Shown: positions 16,544 through 25,212 of the stretch, piece after piece
Position numbering within the stretch: the stretch's first letter is position 1
How the letters are laid out: every line of letters starts with the position of its first letter
Origin: Chloroflexota bacterium
Lineage (GTDB): Bacteria > Chloroflexota > UBA11872 > VXOZ01
NCBI GenBank assembly: GCA_028874195.1
Contig: JAPPLM010000075.1
Coordinates: forward strand, 1 to 37,105
DNA length: 37,105 nucleotides
Direction: 5' to 3'
The notes under the pieces: generated by a model
Told to the model about the DNA's origin: nothing
What the model saw: only the letters and a program-made list of their open reading frames with translations
Databases searched by the model: none
Program-made: the position numbers and the translations under genes

Positions 16544-18311
16544 TAGGCTTACTGGCCAGTCTGCGGCGTTAGCGATTGATACGCTTATGCCTCCGCCGCA
16601 TTGGGCGTTGTTGGAGCGGGAGTTGTTGCGGGCGCAGGAGGCGGCGTGCGCGGCGTTCTATGCCAAGTACTTCGACGACCGCGGCTACTTGCTCTGCATT
16701 CCGCGCTGGGGTGGCAACGACGGGCCTGACGATGCCGGTGAAAACCTGCTCAACTGGCCTATGCTCCACGCCCTCGGCGCAGCGGACGACGTCTTGGCCA
16801 TGTACAAGCACGGGTGGGACGGCCACTTGCGCCAGTATACCGAGGCGAAGACCGAGTACGTGCCCATGGCCCGTGAGGGCATGTACTACAAAGAATTCTC
16901 CGTGATGTTCGATTGGATGCACCACGGCGAGTGGATTTCGCCCTTCATCCTGGAGCCGCTCAGCAATCCCAATGACGCTACGTATGAGCAACGTATCCGG
17001 CGCTATTCCGGCTTTTACATGGATGAAGACCCCCAAGCGCCGAACTACGACCCGGAACACAACGTGATCCGCAGCATGTTCAACGGCAGCCGGGGGCCTA
17101 TGCTACGCAAGTCAACCGCCCTCGACTGGGCGGGTGATCCCATCGAGGTGGCGGGGCGCTTCGACGCCAAACACGGCGAGAACAGCTTTGCTCAGATGCT
17201 CGATCACTTCCGTGACTACAACGACGTAGCCGGCGACCACCCCCTGAACCTCAGCACGACCACCGTGGCGCTCACTGCCTATGCGCTCACCGGCGAAGCC
17301 AAGTACCGCGATTGGATTCTGCGCTACGTGGACGGCTGGGTGGGTCACACCAAGGCGAACAACGGCATCGTTCCCACCAATATCGGGCTCGACGGCACCA
17401 TTGGCGGCGCCTGCGACGGCAAGTGGTATGGCGGCGTCTACGGCTGGGGGTTCTCCGTCATCGACCACAACACCGGCAAGCTCGCGCACCGGCCAGCATG
17501 GCAGCAACGCGCCGTCTACGGCTTTGGCAATGCGCTGCTCCTGACCGGCGACCAGAGCTACCTCGGTGTCTGGCGCGAGATGCTCGACGCCGTGAACGCC
17601 AATGCCAAAGAGACTGGCGGCACGCCGACCTATCCCCACATGTACGGCGACACCTATGGTGAGGAAGGCTGGTACGACTTCCGACCGGAACCGTTCGCGG
17701 CAGGCGCGCACGAAATGTACTACTTATCCATGGATCCGCAGGACCTGGCACGCGCGCCCCACGACCCGTGGTACGAATTCCTGGCTGGCAGGAACCCCGG
17801 CTATCCCGTGGAGGCGCTGCAGCGCGACTACGCCGTGGTACGGGACCGCAGCGAGAAGATGCGCCAGGATACCACCACCCCGGATACGCGGTTGTCCGAC
17901 GACATGAACCACATAAATCCGGCGACCATCGATGCGCTCACGCGGCTTACGCTGGGCGGTTTTCCCACGGGACGCGACGGCGGGCCGCTGCTTTGCCGCC
18001 TGCGCTACTTCGATCCCGCCCGCCGCCGTGCCGGGCTGCCGGAGGACGTGGCCGCGCTAGTGGATCACCTCACGGCGGCAGAGGTTGGCGTAACGCTGGT
18101 GAACCTCAACCCCGTAGCAGAACGCACGCTCATCGTGCAGGGCGGCGCGTACGCCGAACACCAGTTCATCAGCGCCACCACCGGCGGCATCACAACCGAG
18201 GTCAACGGACCGCATCTGGTCGTGCGTCTCGCGCCCGGGGCCGGCGAGCGCATAACCCTCACCATGCAGCGCTATGCCAACCAGCCCACGCTCAGCTTCC
18301 CGTGGGTGTGA
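16536..18311 (+). CDS. Large unknown protein, (alpha/alpha)-barrel-like, glycosidase-type fold suspected
   Basis: I cannot name this 591-residue soluble protein. It is rich in Trp, Tyr, Asp and His. Repeated helix-turn pieces such as LNLSTTTVALTAYALTGEAKYRDWILRYVDGWV and the RAVYGFGNALLLTGDQSYLGVWREML stretch look like successive hairpins of a six-hairpin (alpha/alpha) barrel, as in heparinase, uronyl hydrolase or dehydratase-type enzymes. Around 520-591 it ends in a beta-rich domain (TLVNLNPVAERTLIVQGG, HLVVRLAPGAGERITLTM). No signal peptide is visible. It starts within the YwgA-like gene (ATG overlapping TAG by 8 bp); an ATG at 16587 is the alternative. Its higher GC suggests that it belongs to the host gene set and that the HD/YwgA pair was inserted upstream. 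Confidence 0.7.
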   Translation: MDSRLTGQSAALAIDTLMPPPHWALLERELLRAQEAACAAFYAKYFDDRGYLLCIPRWGGNDGPDDAGENLLNWPMLHALGAADDVLAMYKHGWDGHLRQYTEAKTEYVPMAREGMYYKEFSVMFDWMHHGEWISPFILEPLSNPNDATYEQRIRRYSGFYMDEDPQAPNYDPEHNVIRSMFNGSRGPMLRKSTALDWAGDPIEVAGRFDAKHGENSFAQMLDHFRDYNDVAGDHPLNLSTTTVALTAYALTGEAKYRDWILRYVDGWVGHTKANNGIVPTNIGLDGTIGGACDGKWYGGVYGWGFSVIDHNTGKLAHRPAWQQRAVYGFGNALLLTGDQSYLGVWREMLDAVNANAKETGGTPTYPHMYGDTYGEEGWYDFRPEPFAAGAHEMYYLSMDPQDLARAPHDPWYEFLAGRNPGYPVEALQRDYAVVRDRSEKMRQDTTTPDTRLSDDMNHINPATIDALTRLTLGGFPTGRDGGPLLCRLRYFDPARRRAGLPEDVAALVDHLTAAEVGVTLVNLNPVAERTLIVQGGAYAEHQFISATTGGITTEVNGPHLVVRLAPGAGERITLTMQRYANQPTLSFPWV

Positions 18312-18416
18312 ATTATAGGCATCGGTTGAAGCGTGATTCGCTCGTGGCTCAATCCTCAAGTGGGCACAATAGAGGCACGATGAGATCGGTTTGGACAAGC
18401 AAGCGCAACGGAGCCA

Positions 18417-18457
18417 ATGTCCGTTCACGCTTCGACAGGCTCAGCGCGAACGGACAT
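18417..18457. repeat. TTCGAC-type palindrome, 10 bp perfect arms
   Basis: ATGTCCGTTC (18417-18426) and GAACGGACAT (18448-18457) pair perfectly around the common CGCTTCGACAGGCTCAGCG core. It lies between two converging genes (the unknown 591-residue protein and plsX), where it may also act as a bidirectional transcription stop. Confidence 0.8.
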
Positions 18458-18482
18458 TCTGCCGCGGCCCATTCGCGCTATT

Positions 18483-19499
18483 CTACGCCGACGAGGTCTC
18501 GGATTCGCTCAGCAGTGCCGCCACGCGCTTCTTAACCTTGCCGGTGACGTCCATGGCCACAGTCCGGTGGGCCAGGAGTAGAGCGTTCGTCATGGCCTTC
18601 GCGCTTGAGCGGCCGTGGGCGATGATGACGGCGTTATTGAGGCCCACCAAAGGCGCGCCGCCGTGCTCCTCGTAGTCCATGCGCGCGCGGACGTGGTTGA
18701 AGGCCGGCTTTGCCAGCAAGGCGCCGAGCACGGTGCGCGGGCTGGCGCGCAACTCCGCCTTCAGCAGCGCGCTGATGTACTCGGCGGCGCCTTCCAGGGT
18801 CTTTAGCGCCACGTTCCCGGTAAACCCGTCGCACACCACCACGTCCACGGCTTCGGAGAGGATGTGGCGGCCCTCGATGTTGCCGACGAAATTGAGCGGC
18901 GCTTCTGCCAGGAGCGCGTAAGCCGCCAGAGAGAGTTCGTTGCCCTTGCTGGGCTCTTCGCCGATAGAGAGCAGGCCGACCTTGGGACTTTCGACACCGT
19001 ACACCTGCTCGGAATAGATGCTGCCCATGAGGCCGAACTGTTGGAGTTGCAGCGGCTTGCAGTCGGCGTTCGCCCCCATGTCGATCAGCAGCGTCGGATG
19101 CGACGCGCGGGCGGGAATGAGCGCGATGAGCGCCGGACGGCTGATGCCGGGTATGCGCCCAAATGCCATGAGCGCCGCCGCCAGGGTCGCCCCGCTGTGG
19201 CCGGCGCTCACCAGTGCCTGCCCTTCCCCCTGTTTCACCAAGTCGCAGGCGACGCGGATGGATGACTCCGGCCGTTGCCGCACGGCGGTGGCGTGGTCGT
19301 GCATGGTGATGACGTCCGGCGCATGATGGATAGAAAGCGGCAAATCGGTGGTATCGTGTTTGCGCAGCTCCGCTTCCAGGACGTCGTGTTGGCCGACCAG
19401 GATGATGGGAAAATTGGAGGAACGCGTGGCCTGCACCGCTCCGGCGACGATCGCCTGCGGGGCATGATCGCCGCCCATTGCGTCGAGTACAATTGCCAA
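18483..19499 (-). CDS. plsX: Phosphate acyltransferase PlsX
   Basis: This 338-residue peripheral membrane enzyme converts acyl-ACP and phosphate to acyl-phosphate for PlsY, the first step of the main bacterial phosphatidic-acid route. Family signatures are all present: VLDAMGGDHAP at the N-terminus, VSAGHSGATLAAAL, LIDMGANADCKP, the GSIYSEQVYGVESPKVGLLSIGEEPSKG block, NIEGRHILS, VVCDGFTGNVALKTLEG and the late HGGAPLVGLNNAVIIAHGRS. Length is standard. The start is TTG at 19499, with AAGGAG 9 bases upstream and no ATG before MGGD. It is not linked to rpmF or fab genes here, unlike in many bacteria. Confidence 0.96.
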   Translation of the reverse strand: MAIVLDAMGGDHAPQAIVAGAVQATRSSNFPIILVGQHDVLEAELRKHDTTDLPLSIHHAPDVITMHDHATAVRQRPESSIRVACDLVKQGEGQALVSAGHSGATLAAALMAFGRIPGISRPALIALIPARASHPTLLIDMGANADCKPLQLQQFGLMGSIYSEQVYGVESPKVGLLSIGEEPSKGNELSLAAYALLAEAPLNFVGNIEGRHILSEAVDVVVCDGFTGNVALKTLEGAAEYISALLKAELRASPRTVLGALLAKPAFNHVRARMDYEEHGGAPLVGLNNAVIIAHGRSSAKAMTNALLLAHRTVAMDVTGKVKKRVAALLSESETSSA

Positions 19500-19648
19500 G
19501 CAAAATTCTCCTTAGCGGTAACCTTACCTCGCAACCGTCGGCACTATTATACTACTAGACAACGCTCGGACGAACTGAGTGTGGCAAACGCCGCAGACTC
19601 TTGGCCAAATAGGTTGGCGCCAGCTTCACACTGGGTCTGGGCCTGTAC

Positions 19649-19713
19649 ATGGATCTCCGTTCATGGTTCGACAAGGGCTTCGCGAAGCCCACTCACCACG
19701 AACGGAGATCCAT
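19649..19713. repeat. Large nested palindrome between plsX and modA
   Basis: The outer arms ATGGATCTCCGTTC (19649-19662) and GAACGGAGATCCAT (19700-19713) pair perfectly over 14 bp. Inside is the perfect 16 bp palindrome GGGCTTCGCGAAGCCC (19675-19690). The inside matches the TTCGAC-type repeat family. It lies between divergent genes, 50 bp before modA. Confidence 0.85.
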
Positions 19714-19764
19714 GCAGACAGTAATGTCGTATAACTCTGGATAGGGCTACTTCAGGAGCGCACA

Positions 19765-20673
19765 TTGCATGACCGACAGTTCTTGAACGCGAGTCGACGG
19801 GAAGCCCCACGCCTGGCATCCCCCCTGTGGCTTGTGTGCCTCTCGCTCTGGTTGCTGCTCTGCGCGCCTGTTCTGGCGACTGGATGCGCATCTCAACAAG
19901 GGGCGACACTTATTGTCTACGCCGCGTCCTCACTCACCGAGGCGTTCACCGCTATCGGTACGGAGTTCGAGGCGCGCCATGCCGACGTGCGGGTGATCTT
20001 CAACTTCGCCGGATCGCAGGCGCTCAGCACCCAGCTTGAACATGGGGCGGTTGCCGACGTATTCGCCTCCGCCGACACCGTACACATGGACCGCTTGCGG
20101 GAGAAGGGCCTGCTGGCTGAGGAGCCCGTCCCCTTTGCTGACAACCGCCTCGTCGTGGCATTGCCCGCGGCGAATCCAGGCAAGATTGGCGACTTGCGCG
20201 ACCTCGCCCGTCCGGGTCTGGCTATCGTCATAGCGCAGGAGAACGTGCCGGTAGGCCGCTATACGCGACAGGCGCTTGCCAACCTGAGCGCCGATGCCGC
20301 GTACGGCAGCGCTTTCCAGGAAGCCGTGCTCGCAAACGTCCGTTCGGAGGAGCTCAACGTCCGCCAAGTGCTGGCAAAGGTGGCGCTTGGTGAAGCCGAT
20401 GCGGGCTTCGTCTACGTGAGCGACGTGATTGCGTCATCTGCCAACGTCGAGACTCTGGAGATACCTGCCTTTGCCAACGTTGAGGCGGTGTATCCGATAG
20501 CGCTCCTGACGGCGTCTACGAAGAAGGAGCTTGCCAAGCGTTTTATTGACTTCGTGCGGTCGCCGGTAGCGCAAGAGATCTTGCACCAGGCCGGGTTGCA
20601 AGCGGCAGCCGACTTCGTCAAAGACGCCGACTTCGTCAAAGACGCCTGCCTCGTCGCAGACACGTCACCATGA
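19765..20673 (+). CDS. modA: Molybdate ABC transporter substrate-binding lipoprotein
   Basis: This 302-residue extracytoplasmic binding protein for molybdate (or tungstate) has a signal peptide with lipobox LATGC (Cys41). The mature part shows VYAASSLTEAFTAIG (the ModA ligand-binding SSL motif), FNFAGSQALSTQLEHGAVADVFASAD, VGRYTRQAL, the VRQVLAKVALGEADAGFVYVSD block and the closing FVRSPVAQEIL helix. The start is TTG at 19765 with AGGAG 6 bases before it; the nearby ATG is out of frame. The tail carries an 18 bp direct duplication that repeats DFVKDA. The stop overlaps the modB ATG (ATGA), so the two are translationally coupled. Confidence 0.93.
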   Translation: MHDRQFLNASRREAPRLASPLWLVCLSLWLLLCAPVLATGCASQQGATLIVYAASSLTEAFTAIGTEFEARHADVRVIFNFAGSQALSTQLEHGAVADVFASADTVHMDRLREKGLLAEEPVPFADNRLVVALPAANPGKIGDLRDLARPGLAIVIAQENVPVGRYTRQALANLSADAAYGSAFQEAVLANVRSEELNVRQVLAKVALGEADAGFVYVSDVIASSANVETLEIPAFANVEAVYPIALLTASTKKELAKRFIDFVRSPVAQEILHQAGLQAAADFVKDADFVKDACLVADTSP

Positions 20674-21530
20674 GTTCCGCGCCGTCTCCACCGTCATTCC
20701 CGCGCAAGCGGGAATCCATCCCCCCGCGCTCAACCGGGAGTGACACTGGCTTGCGCTCCCTTTTTCTGGTGCCGACGGTGCTCTTCGCCATATTCGTCGC
20801 GTTGCCGCTGCTTGCGCTGATCGTGCGCGCCTTCATGACCGGCAGCGTGTTCACCCAGCTCACGCAGCCAATCGTGGTGAGCGCCCTGCGGCTAAGCGCG
20901 CTGACGAGTGTGGCATCGCTCCTCATCATTGTGTTGGTGGGAACGCCTACCGCCTACCTGCTCGCCCGCAGTACGTTCCCCGGCAAGCGGTTTCTGGATG
21001 TCCTCATCGACGTACCTCTGGCGTTGCCGCCGGTAGTGGTGGGTGTTGCCCTGCTCCTCGTCTTCGGCCGTCTGGGCGTGGTGGGACGGTGGCTCCACCC
21101 GCTGGGCATCGAGATTGCATTCACGACACTCGCGGTGATTCTGGCGCAGATTTTCGTAGCCGCGCCCTTCTACGTACGCTCGGCCAAGATCGGTTTTGGC
21201 CGCGTCGACCCGGAGTTGGAGGAAATCGCCGTCACGCTGGGCGCGTCCACCTGGCAGACGCTGCGCTACGTGACCGTGCCCCTGGCGTGGCCCGCGCTGG
21301 TGGGCGGAGCCGTGCTCAGTTGGGCGCGGGCGCTGGGAGAATTCGGCGCCACCATAATGTTTGCCGGGAACTTCATGGGCCGCACCCAGACGATGCCCCT
21401 GGCGATCATGACGGCGTTGGAGTCCGACCTCCAGACCGCCATTGTTCTGGCGACGCTGCTGGTGCTCGCCACGTTCGTCGCGCTCTTTCTCTTGCGTTGG
21501 ATCAGCCGTCGCTTCGGCGACGTGTGGTAG
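20670..21530 (+). CDS. modB: Molybdate ABC transporter permease
   Basis: This 286-residue inner-membrane permease has about five to six transmembrane segments. The cytoplasmic EAA loop, which docks the ATPase, is ELEEIAVTLGASTWQTLRYVTVPLAWPALVGG, and RALGEFGATIMFAGN is the ModB signature. The first 27 residues are abnormal: PPSFPRKRESIPPRSTGSD is the translation of the intergenic GTCATTCCCGCG palindrome (20693-20717), so a mobile repeat lies in frame between the coupled start and the first membrane helix. A TTG at 20751 could start a normal-length protein. No modC follows; the next gene is a hydrolase, so the ATPase must be elsewhere or missing. Confidence 0.92.
   Translation: MSSAPSPPSFPRKRESIPPRSTGSDTGLRSLFLVPTVLFAIFVALPLLALIVRAFMTGSVFTQLTQPIVVSALRLSALTSVASLLIIVLVGTPTAYLLARSTFPGKRFLDVLIDVPLALPPVVVGVALLLVFGRLGVVGRWLHPLGIEIAFTTLAVILAQIFVAAPFYVRSAKIGFGRVDPELEEIAVTLGASTWQTLRYVTVPLAWPALVGGAVLSWARALGEFGATIMFAGNFMGRTQTMPLAIMTALESDLQTAIVLATLLVLATFVALFLLRWISRRFGDVW
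20693..20717 (+). repeat. GTCATTCCCGCG palindrome, copy 2, inside modB
   Basis: This 25 bp unit (GTCATTCCCGCGC, AA, GCGGGAATCC) matches the intergenic copy at 7246 except at one position. Here it is read in frame as residues SFPRKRES of ModB. Confidence 0.85.
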
Positions 21531-21561
21531 GCGTGGGATTCCCGCACTGCCGGGCGTTATT

Positions 21562-21616
21562 CCCTCTCCCGCGGGCGGGAGAGGGTTAGAGCCTGCCCCG
21601 TACTTGATACGGGGTT
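21562..21616. repeat. Two short palindromes after modB
   Basis: CCCTCTCCC / GGGAGAGGG (21562-21585) forms a 9 bp stem around GCGGGC. It is followed by CCCCGTACTTGATACGGGG (21596-21614). There is no T-run, so it is not a textbook terminator, but it may stop modAB transcription. The second unit is related to the sequence beside the twin palindromes at 12181. Confidence 0.6.
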
Positions 21617-21746
21617 GCAAACCTGCGCTACCCTTCACCTACAGTGAGGGCTTGGGTCGAAAATTTGTAATAGGCACAAAGCGAAACCACAATCACCGCG
21701 CGGCAAGCGGCCGCGTGTGCGCCGTAAGTCTAGAGAGGAAGCACCG

Positions 21747-22463
21747 ATGGCAGCAAATGGCATATCGATTACGTGGCTTGGCCATGCCGCCTTCAGCATC
21801 ACGACACCGGAGAACAAGGTCGTGCTCATCGACCCGTTCCTCGAGGGCAATCCGGTGTGTCCTGACGATCTCAAGAAACCCGATACCGTAGACGCTATCC
21901 TCATCACGCACGGTCATGGCGACCACTTAGGGGACACGGTATCTATAGCGCAGCGCACCGAGCCGGAGGCGGTGGTTACAACGGCGGATATATCACGTTG
22001 GCTGGAACAGCAGGGCGTCGCCAACATCGTGGGCATGAATAAAGGCGGCACGATTCACGTGGTGGACCTCGCCGTGATGATGGTGCACGCCGAACACACG
22101 AGCACCATCATGGACGGCGACACGCTAGTACCGGCGGGGGAGAGCGTCGGCTACGTGGTCACATTTTCAAATGGCTTGAAGCTCTACGTGGCCGGAGATA
22201 CGGCGCTCTTCGGCGACATGGCCTTGATCGGACGCCGCTATCAACCCGACATTGCGATCTTGCCGATTGGGGACCACTTCACCATGGGCCCGGACGACGC
22301 GGCGGAAGCCTGCCGGATGCTCGGCGTACAGCGCGTCATCCCCTGCCACTACGGCACTTTCCCGCTGCTCACCGGCACACCGTACGCTTTCCGCGCGGCG
22401 GCACGGGACATTTGTGGCTTGGAAATCAACGAATTGCAGCCGGGCGAGACGATCTGCGTGTGA
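21747..22463 (+). CDS. UPF0173 metal-dependent hydrolase (metallo-beta-lactamase fold)
   Basis: This 238-residue cytosolic protein is of the UPF0173/YtkL type. The zinc-binding motif H55-x-H57-x-D59-H60 (ITHGHGDHLGD) is intact, as are His117 (AEHTS), Asp151 (YVAGDTALFGDM) and His201 (VIPCHYGTFPLL). The LGHAAFSI opening is the family signature. Substrate and pathway are not established for this family. I chose the ATG at 21747, which has a GAGGAAG site 6 bases before; an upstream in-frame GTG at 21717 lacks one. It lies after modAB in the same direction, but the 216 bp gap with palindromes suggests a separate unit. Confidence 0.9.
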   Translation: MAANGISITWLGHAAFSITTPENKVVLIDPFLEGNPVCPDDLKKPDTVDAILITHGHGDHLGDTVSIAQRTEPEAVVTTADISRWLEQQGVANIVGMNKGGTIHVVDLAVMMVHAEHTSTIMDGDTLVPAGESVGYVVTFSNGLKLYVAGDTALFGDMALIGRRYQPDIAILPIGDHFTMGPDDAAEACRMLGVQRVIPCHYGTFPLLTGTPYAFRAAARDICGLEINELQPGETICV

Positions 22464-22540
22464 TGCGATCCGTTTCAAGTGCTGGGGCAATGGACAAGCC
22501 TGTAAACAACACGGCGTCGGCGAGATTAAGTTTAAAACCG

Positions 22541-23782
22541 CTACAGCTCTGGGTCGAGTCTCTCGTCAATACTGCCTTCAATGAGTCTCCTGGCAGCCTG
22601 ATAATACCAAGTGGTCTTTGCTCGCGTTGTATACCTCTTGAGTTCGCAACCGGGCGCGGTTGGTAGAGTTTCTGAATTATATCGGACTACCTTTCGGCAA
22701 TCGAATGCTTGTGTCAGTTTGGCAAAGAACCCTGTGTATTCCTTGCCGCCAAAGAACTCAATCGTCCCTCCATATCCTTCAGGTAATTGACAGAAGTCTT
22801 GATAGCTGTCGCGCTTGCCTCGCCGCTTCCATTTCTCAGCTTGAGAAGAGAATGTGATGTCGTATTGGGGCGTGAGAAACGAAGCGGAAATCAACCCCCA
22901 ACCGCCAGAGAGAATATACACTTTGCCAATGCCTAGGTGACTCACCAATTCTCGATAGATCGATTTTCTATAGAGTTCGAATGCCGGCAACAGGCCAAGC
23001 GGATTCTGCCCCGACCTCTGATATTCCAGATTGTATTCTAACAAGCGGTCTTTCCATGAGACCCCTGTTTCCGATAAATCGTCTGGATGCATGTAGACAC
23101 AATCATCTGATCTTCCTTCTTTCGGCACCAGCCCAGGATTGGCAACAAATCTAACTTCTTTGCCGTTCGCCAGCCTCATGGAACCGGCATAGTCTCTCTT
23201 GCTGGCGGCGCACACAATAACAACAATCACCGACTTATCGTGCTTGCCTGCCATCCCTCGAGTGGATTTTCGGTCATCGTCAGTCGTTTGGAGAATCTGA
23301 AAGTCCTCACCAGTCGTTTCTGATTCCTGTCCCCAGGCATCGGGTTCGTTTACCGAGAGTTCCCTCAAGACTTCACTCTTAGCTGCTAGGACCTTCTGCG
23401 CTTGCTGTTCTGCCGAGACAGCCATGAGGAGCCTCTGGCAAGAGTCAAGCGCCCGGTATGTATCGTCATCCGAAAACTGCTCTTGATGCGCCCAACTGTT
23501 GCGTACATCACGCAATTCATTCACAAAGCTGCGTTCCGAACGACCGAGCGTGTCACGAAACACTTCGTTCCAACACCGGTCCATCACACTGAGGAGAGCG
23601 TGTGCATCCAAATTGCCAAATGGTTGTTGCCAATTGGAGATTCTTGCGCCGAGCAACTGCTTTAGCACCTGCTGGCTGCGCCCCTTGTAATGTGCTGTGA
23701 ATTCCCGCTCTACAAAAGGCACGAGACCTGCCAATAGCAAGTCCAATGACTTGCTAATCAGGTCTCGATTTCTTGATGACAT
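22541..23782 (-). CDS. Swt1-type HEPN protein with C-terminal YaaA/DUF6884-like domain
   Basis: This 413-residue protein has two domains. Residues 1-125 form a Swt1-family HEPN domain: LDLLLAGLVPFVEREF, LDAHALLSVMDRCWNEVF, RSFVNELRDVRNSWAHQE and DDTYRALDSCQRLLMAVSA. The HEPN RNase motif RX4H is intact (Arg94-NSWA-His99). After an acidic linker (about 130-178), residues 183-380 resemble DUF6884/YaaA-type proteins: VIVVIVCAASK, LLPAFELYRKSIYRELV, VYILSGGWGLISASFL and PQYDITFS. Swt1-HEPN domains occur in bacterial defence and stress proteins; RNA cleavage is inferred. The ATG at 23782 is 17 bp after the rpoD stop, in the same direction. GC content is clearly lower than in rpoD and dnaG, suggesting a transferred gene. 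Confidence 0.8.
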   Translation of the reverse strand: MSSRNRDLISKSLDLLLAGLVPFVEREFTAHYKGRSQQVLKQLLGARISNWQQPFGNLDAHALLSVMDRCWNEVFRDTLGRSERSFVNELRDVRNSWAHQEQFSDDDTYRALDSCQRLLMAVSAEQQAQKVLAAKSEVLRELSVNEPDAWGQESETTGEDFQILQTTDDDRKSTRGMAGKHDKSVIVVIVCAASKRDYAGSMRLANGKEVRFVANPGLVPKEGRSDDCVYMHPDDLSETGVSWKDRLLEYNLEYQRSGQNPLGLLPAFELYRKSIYRELVSHLGIGKVYILSGGWGLISASFLTPQYDITFSSQAEKWKRRGKRDSYQDFCQLPEGYGGTIEFFGGKEYTGFFAKLTQAFDCRKVVRYNSETLPTAPGCELKRYTTRAKTTWYYQAARRLIEGSIDERLDPEL

Positions 23783-23799
23783 TTGTTTCGGCCCAACTG

Positions 23800-25134
23800 C
23801 TACAGGTCCAGATAGTCCTTGAGCTTCTGGCTGCGGGCAGGATGGCGCAGTTTGCGCAGGGCTTTGGCTTCGATCTGGCGGATGCGCTCGCGGGTGACGT
23901 TGAATTCGCGTCCCACCTCTTCCAGCGTGCGCGTACGGCCGTCTTCCAGGCCAAAGCGCAGCCGCAGCACCTTGCGCTCGCGATCGGAAAGCGAGTTGAG
24001 CACCGCCTCCACCTGTTCCCGCAGCATCTGGTATGACGCCGCATCCGCCGGCGACATCGTCGCCTCGTCTGGGATGAACTCGCCCAGATGGCTGTCTTCT
24101 TCCTCGCCGATGGGCGTCTCCAGGCTCACGGGTTCCTGCGAGACCTTGATGATTTCGCGCACCTTGGTTTCCGGAATGCCCATCTCGCCGCCGATCTCCT
24201 GCGAAGTCGGCTCGCGCCCTTTTTCCTGGACGAGGCGGCGGGAGATGCGCACCAGCTTGTTGATAGTCTCCACCATGTGCACGGGAATGCGGATGGTGCG
24301 CGCCTGGTCGGCAATGGAGCGGGTGATGGCCTGCCGAATCCACCAGGTCGCGTAGGTGCTGAACTTGAAGCCCTTGCGGTAGTCGAACTTCTCCACCGCG
24401 CGAATCAGGCCGATGTTGCCTTCCTGGATCAGGTCCAGCAGCGACATGCCGCGGCCCACGTACTTCTTCGCCATGCTCACCACGAGACGCAGATTTGCCT
24501 CGGTCAAGCGTTTGCGCGCCTCAATGCCGACAACGACTTCGCGTTCGAGGCGCCGGATCTCCTCCAGGGTCATGCCATCGCGGTTCTCGAGTTTCTCTTC
24601 GGCGAGGGGCCGCCGCTCCATCTGCTTAGCCAGCATGACTTCCTGCGGGGCGGTGAGCAGCGGCACCCGCCCAATCTCACGCAAGTAGGTCCGCACCGGG
24701 TCGTCGAGCGTGCCGGGCTCTTCTTCCGTTTTTGCCGACTTGAGGGCCGCCCGTTCCAGGGCCACCATCTCAGGGATACTAGGGGCGGCAGCTTCCTCTT
24801 CCTCGTCACCGCGGGTGTCAACTTCCTTAGCCGGCAGCACCTCGAGCCCGAGTTCGGAGAATAGCGTGAAGAGCTCTTCCGCTTCTTCGCTGTCGGCCTC
24901 GATGTCCGGAAACGCTTCCAGCAGCTCTTCCTGCGTCAGATGCCCGCGCCGCTTGCCGCGATTGACGAGTTTGCGGATGTCCTCTTCGGTGATTTCAAGA
25001 TCGGTCGCTTCAGTGACGTCAGACTGAGTCGCCGCAGCCTTAGGCGCTTCCTTTTCTCCTTTGTCCTGTACGACGGTTTTGTCCTGGACAACGGCTTTGT
25101 CCTTGACAGCGGTGTCGGTCGTATTCGCAGCCAT
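23800..25134 (-). CDS. rpoD: RNA polymerase primary sigma factor (sigma-70)
   Basis: This 444-residue housekeeping sigma factor directs RNA polymerase to -35/-10 promoters. It has an N-terminal region 1.1-like acidic part, region 1.2 ([12 protein letters not shown]), region 2 ([50 protein letters not shown] for -10 melting), region 3 ([14 protein letters not shown]) and region 4.2 ([23 protein letters not shown] for -35 recognition), ending in the usual KDYLDL. The extreme N-terminus has a short repeat, [14 protein letters not shown] 25134 is chosen because AGGAGG lies 5 bases before; an upstream ATG at 25164 lacks such a site. It follows dnaG by 78 bp in the conserved dnaG-rpoD order. Confidence 0.97.
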   Translation of the reverse strand: MAANTTDTAVKDKAVVQDKTVVQDKGEKEAPKAAATQSDVTEATDLEITEEDIRKLVNRGKRRGHLTQEELLEAFPDIEADSEEAEELFTLFSELGLEVLPAKEVDTRGDEEEEAAAPSIPEMVALERAALKSAKTEEEPGTLDDPVRTYLREIGRVPLLTAPQEVMLAKQMERRPLAEEKLENRDGMTLEEIRRLEREVVVGIEARKRLTEANLRLVVSMAKKYVGRGMSLLDLIQEGNIGLIRAVEKFDYRKGFKFSTYATWWIRQAITRSIADQARTIRIPVHMVETINKLVRISRRLVQEKGREPTSQEIGGEMGIPETKVREIIKVSQEPVSLETPIGEEEDSHLGEFIPDEATMSPADAASYQMLREQVEAVLNSLSDRERKVLRLRFGLEDGRTRTLEEVGREFNVTRERIRQIEAKALRKLRHPARSQKLKDYLDL

Positions 25135-25212
25135 CTTTCCTCCTTCACAGGCAATGCTGTGCAAACTGTGCGGGATTGAATTTCTTACTTGGCCGACGCC
25201 ATGGCGCGACGG

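Noticed and set aside
23783-24343. Upstream extension of the HEPN frame into rpoD
   Set aside because: The translation there is Arg/Gly/Ala-rich shadow sequence antiphase to rpoD; homology begins at the ATG at 23782.
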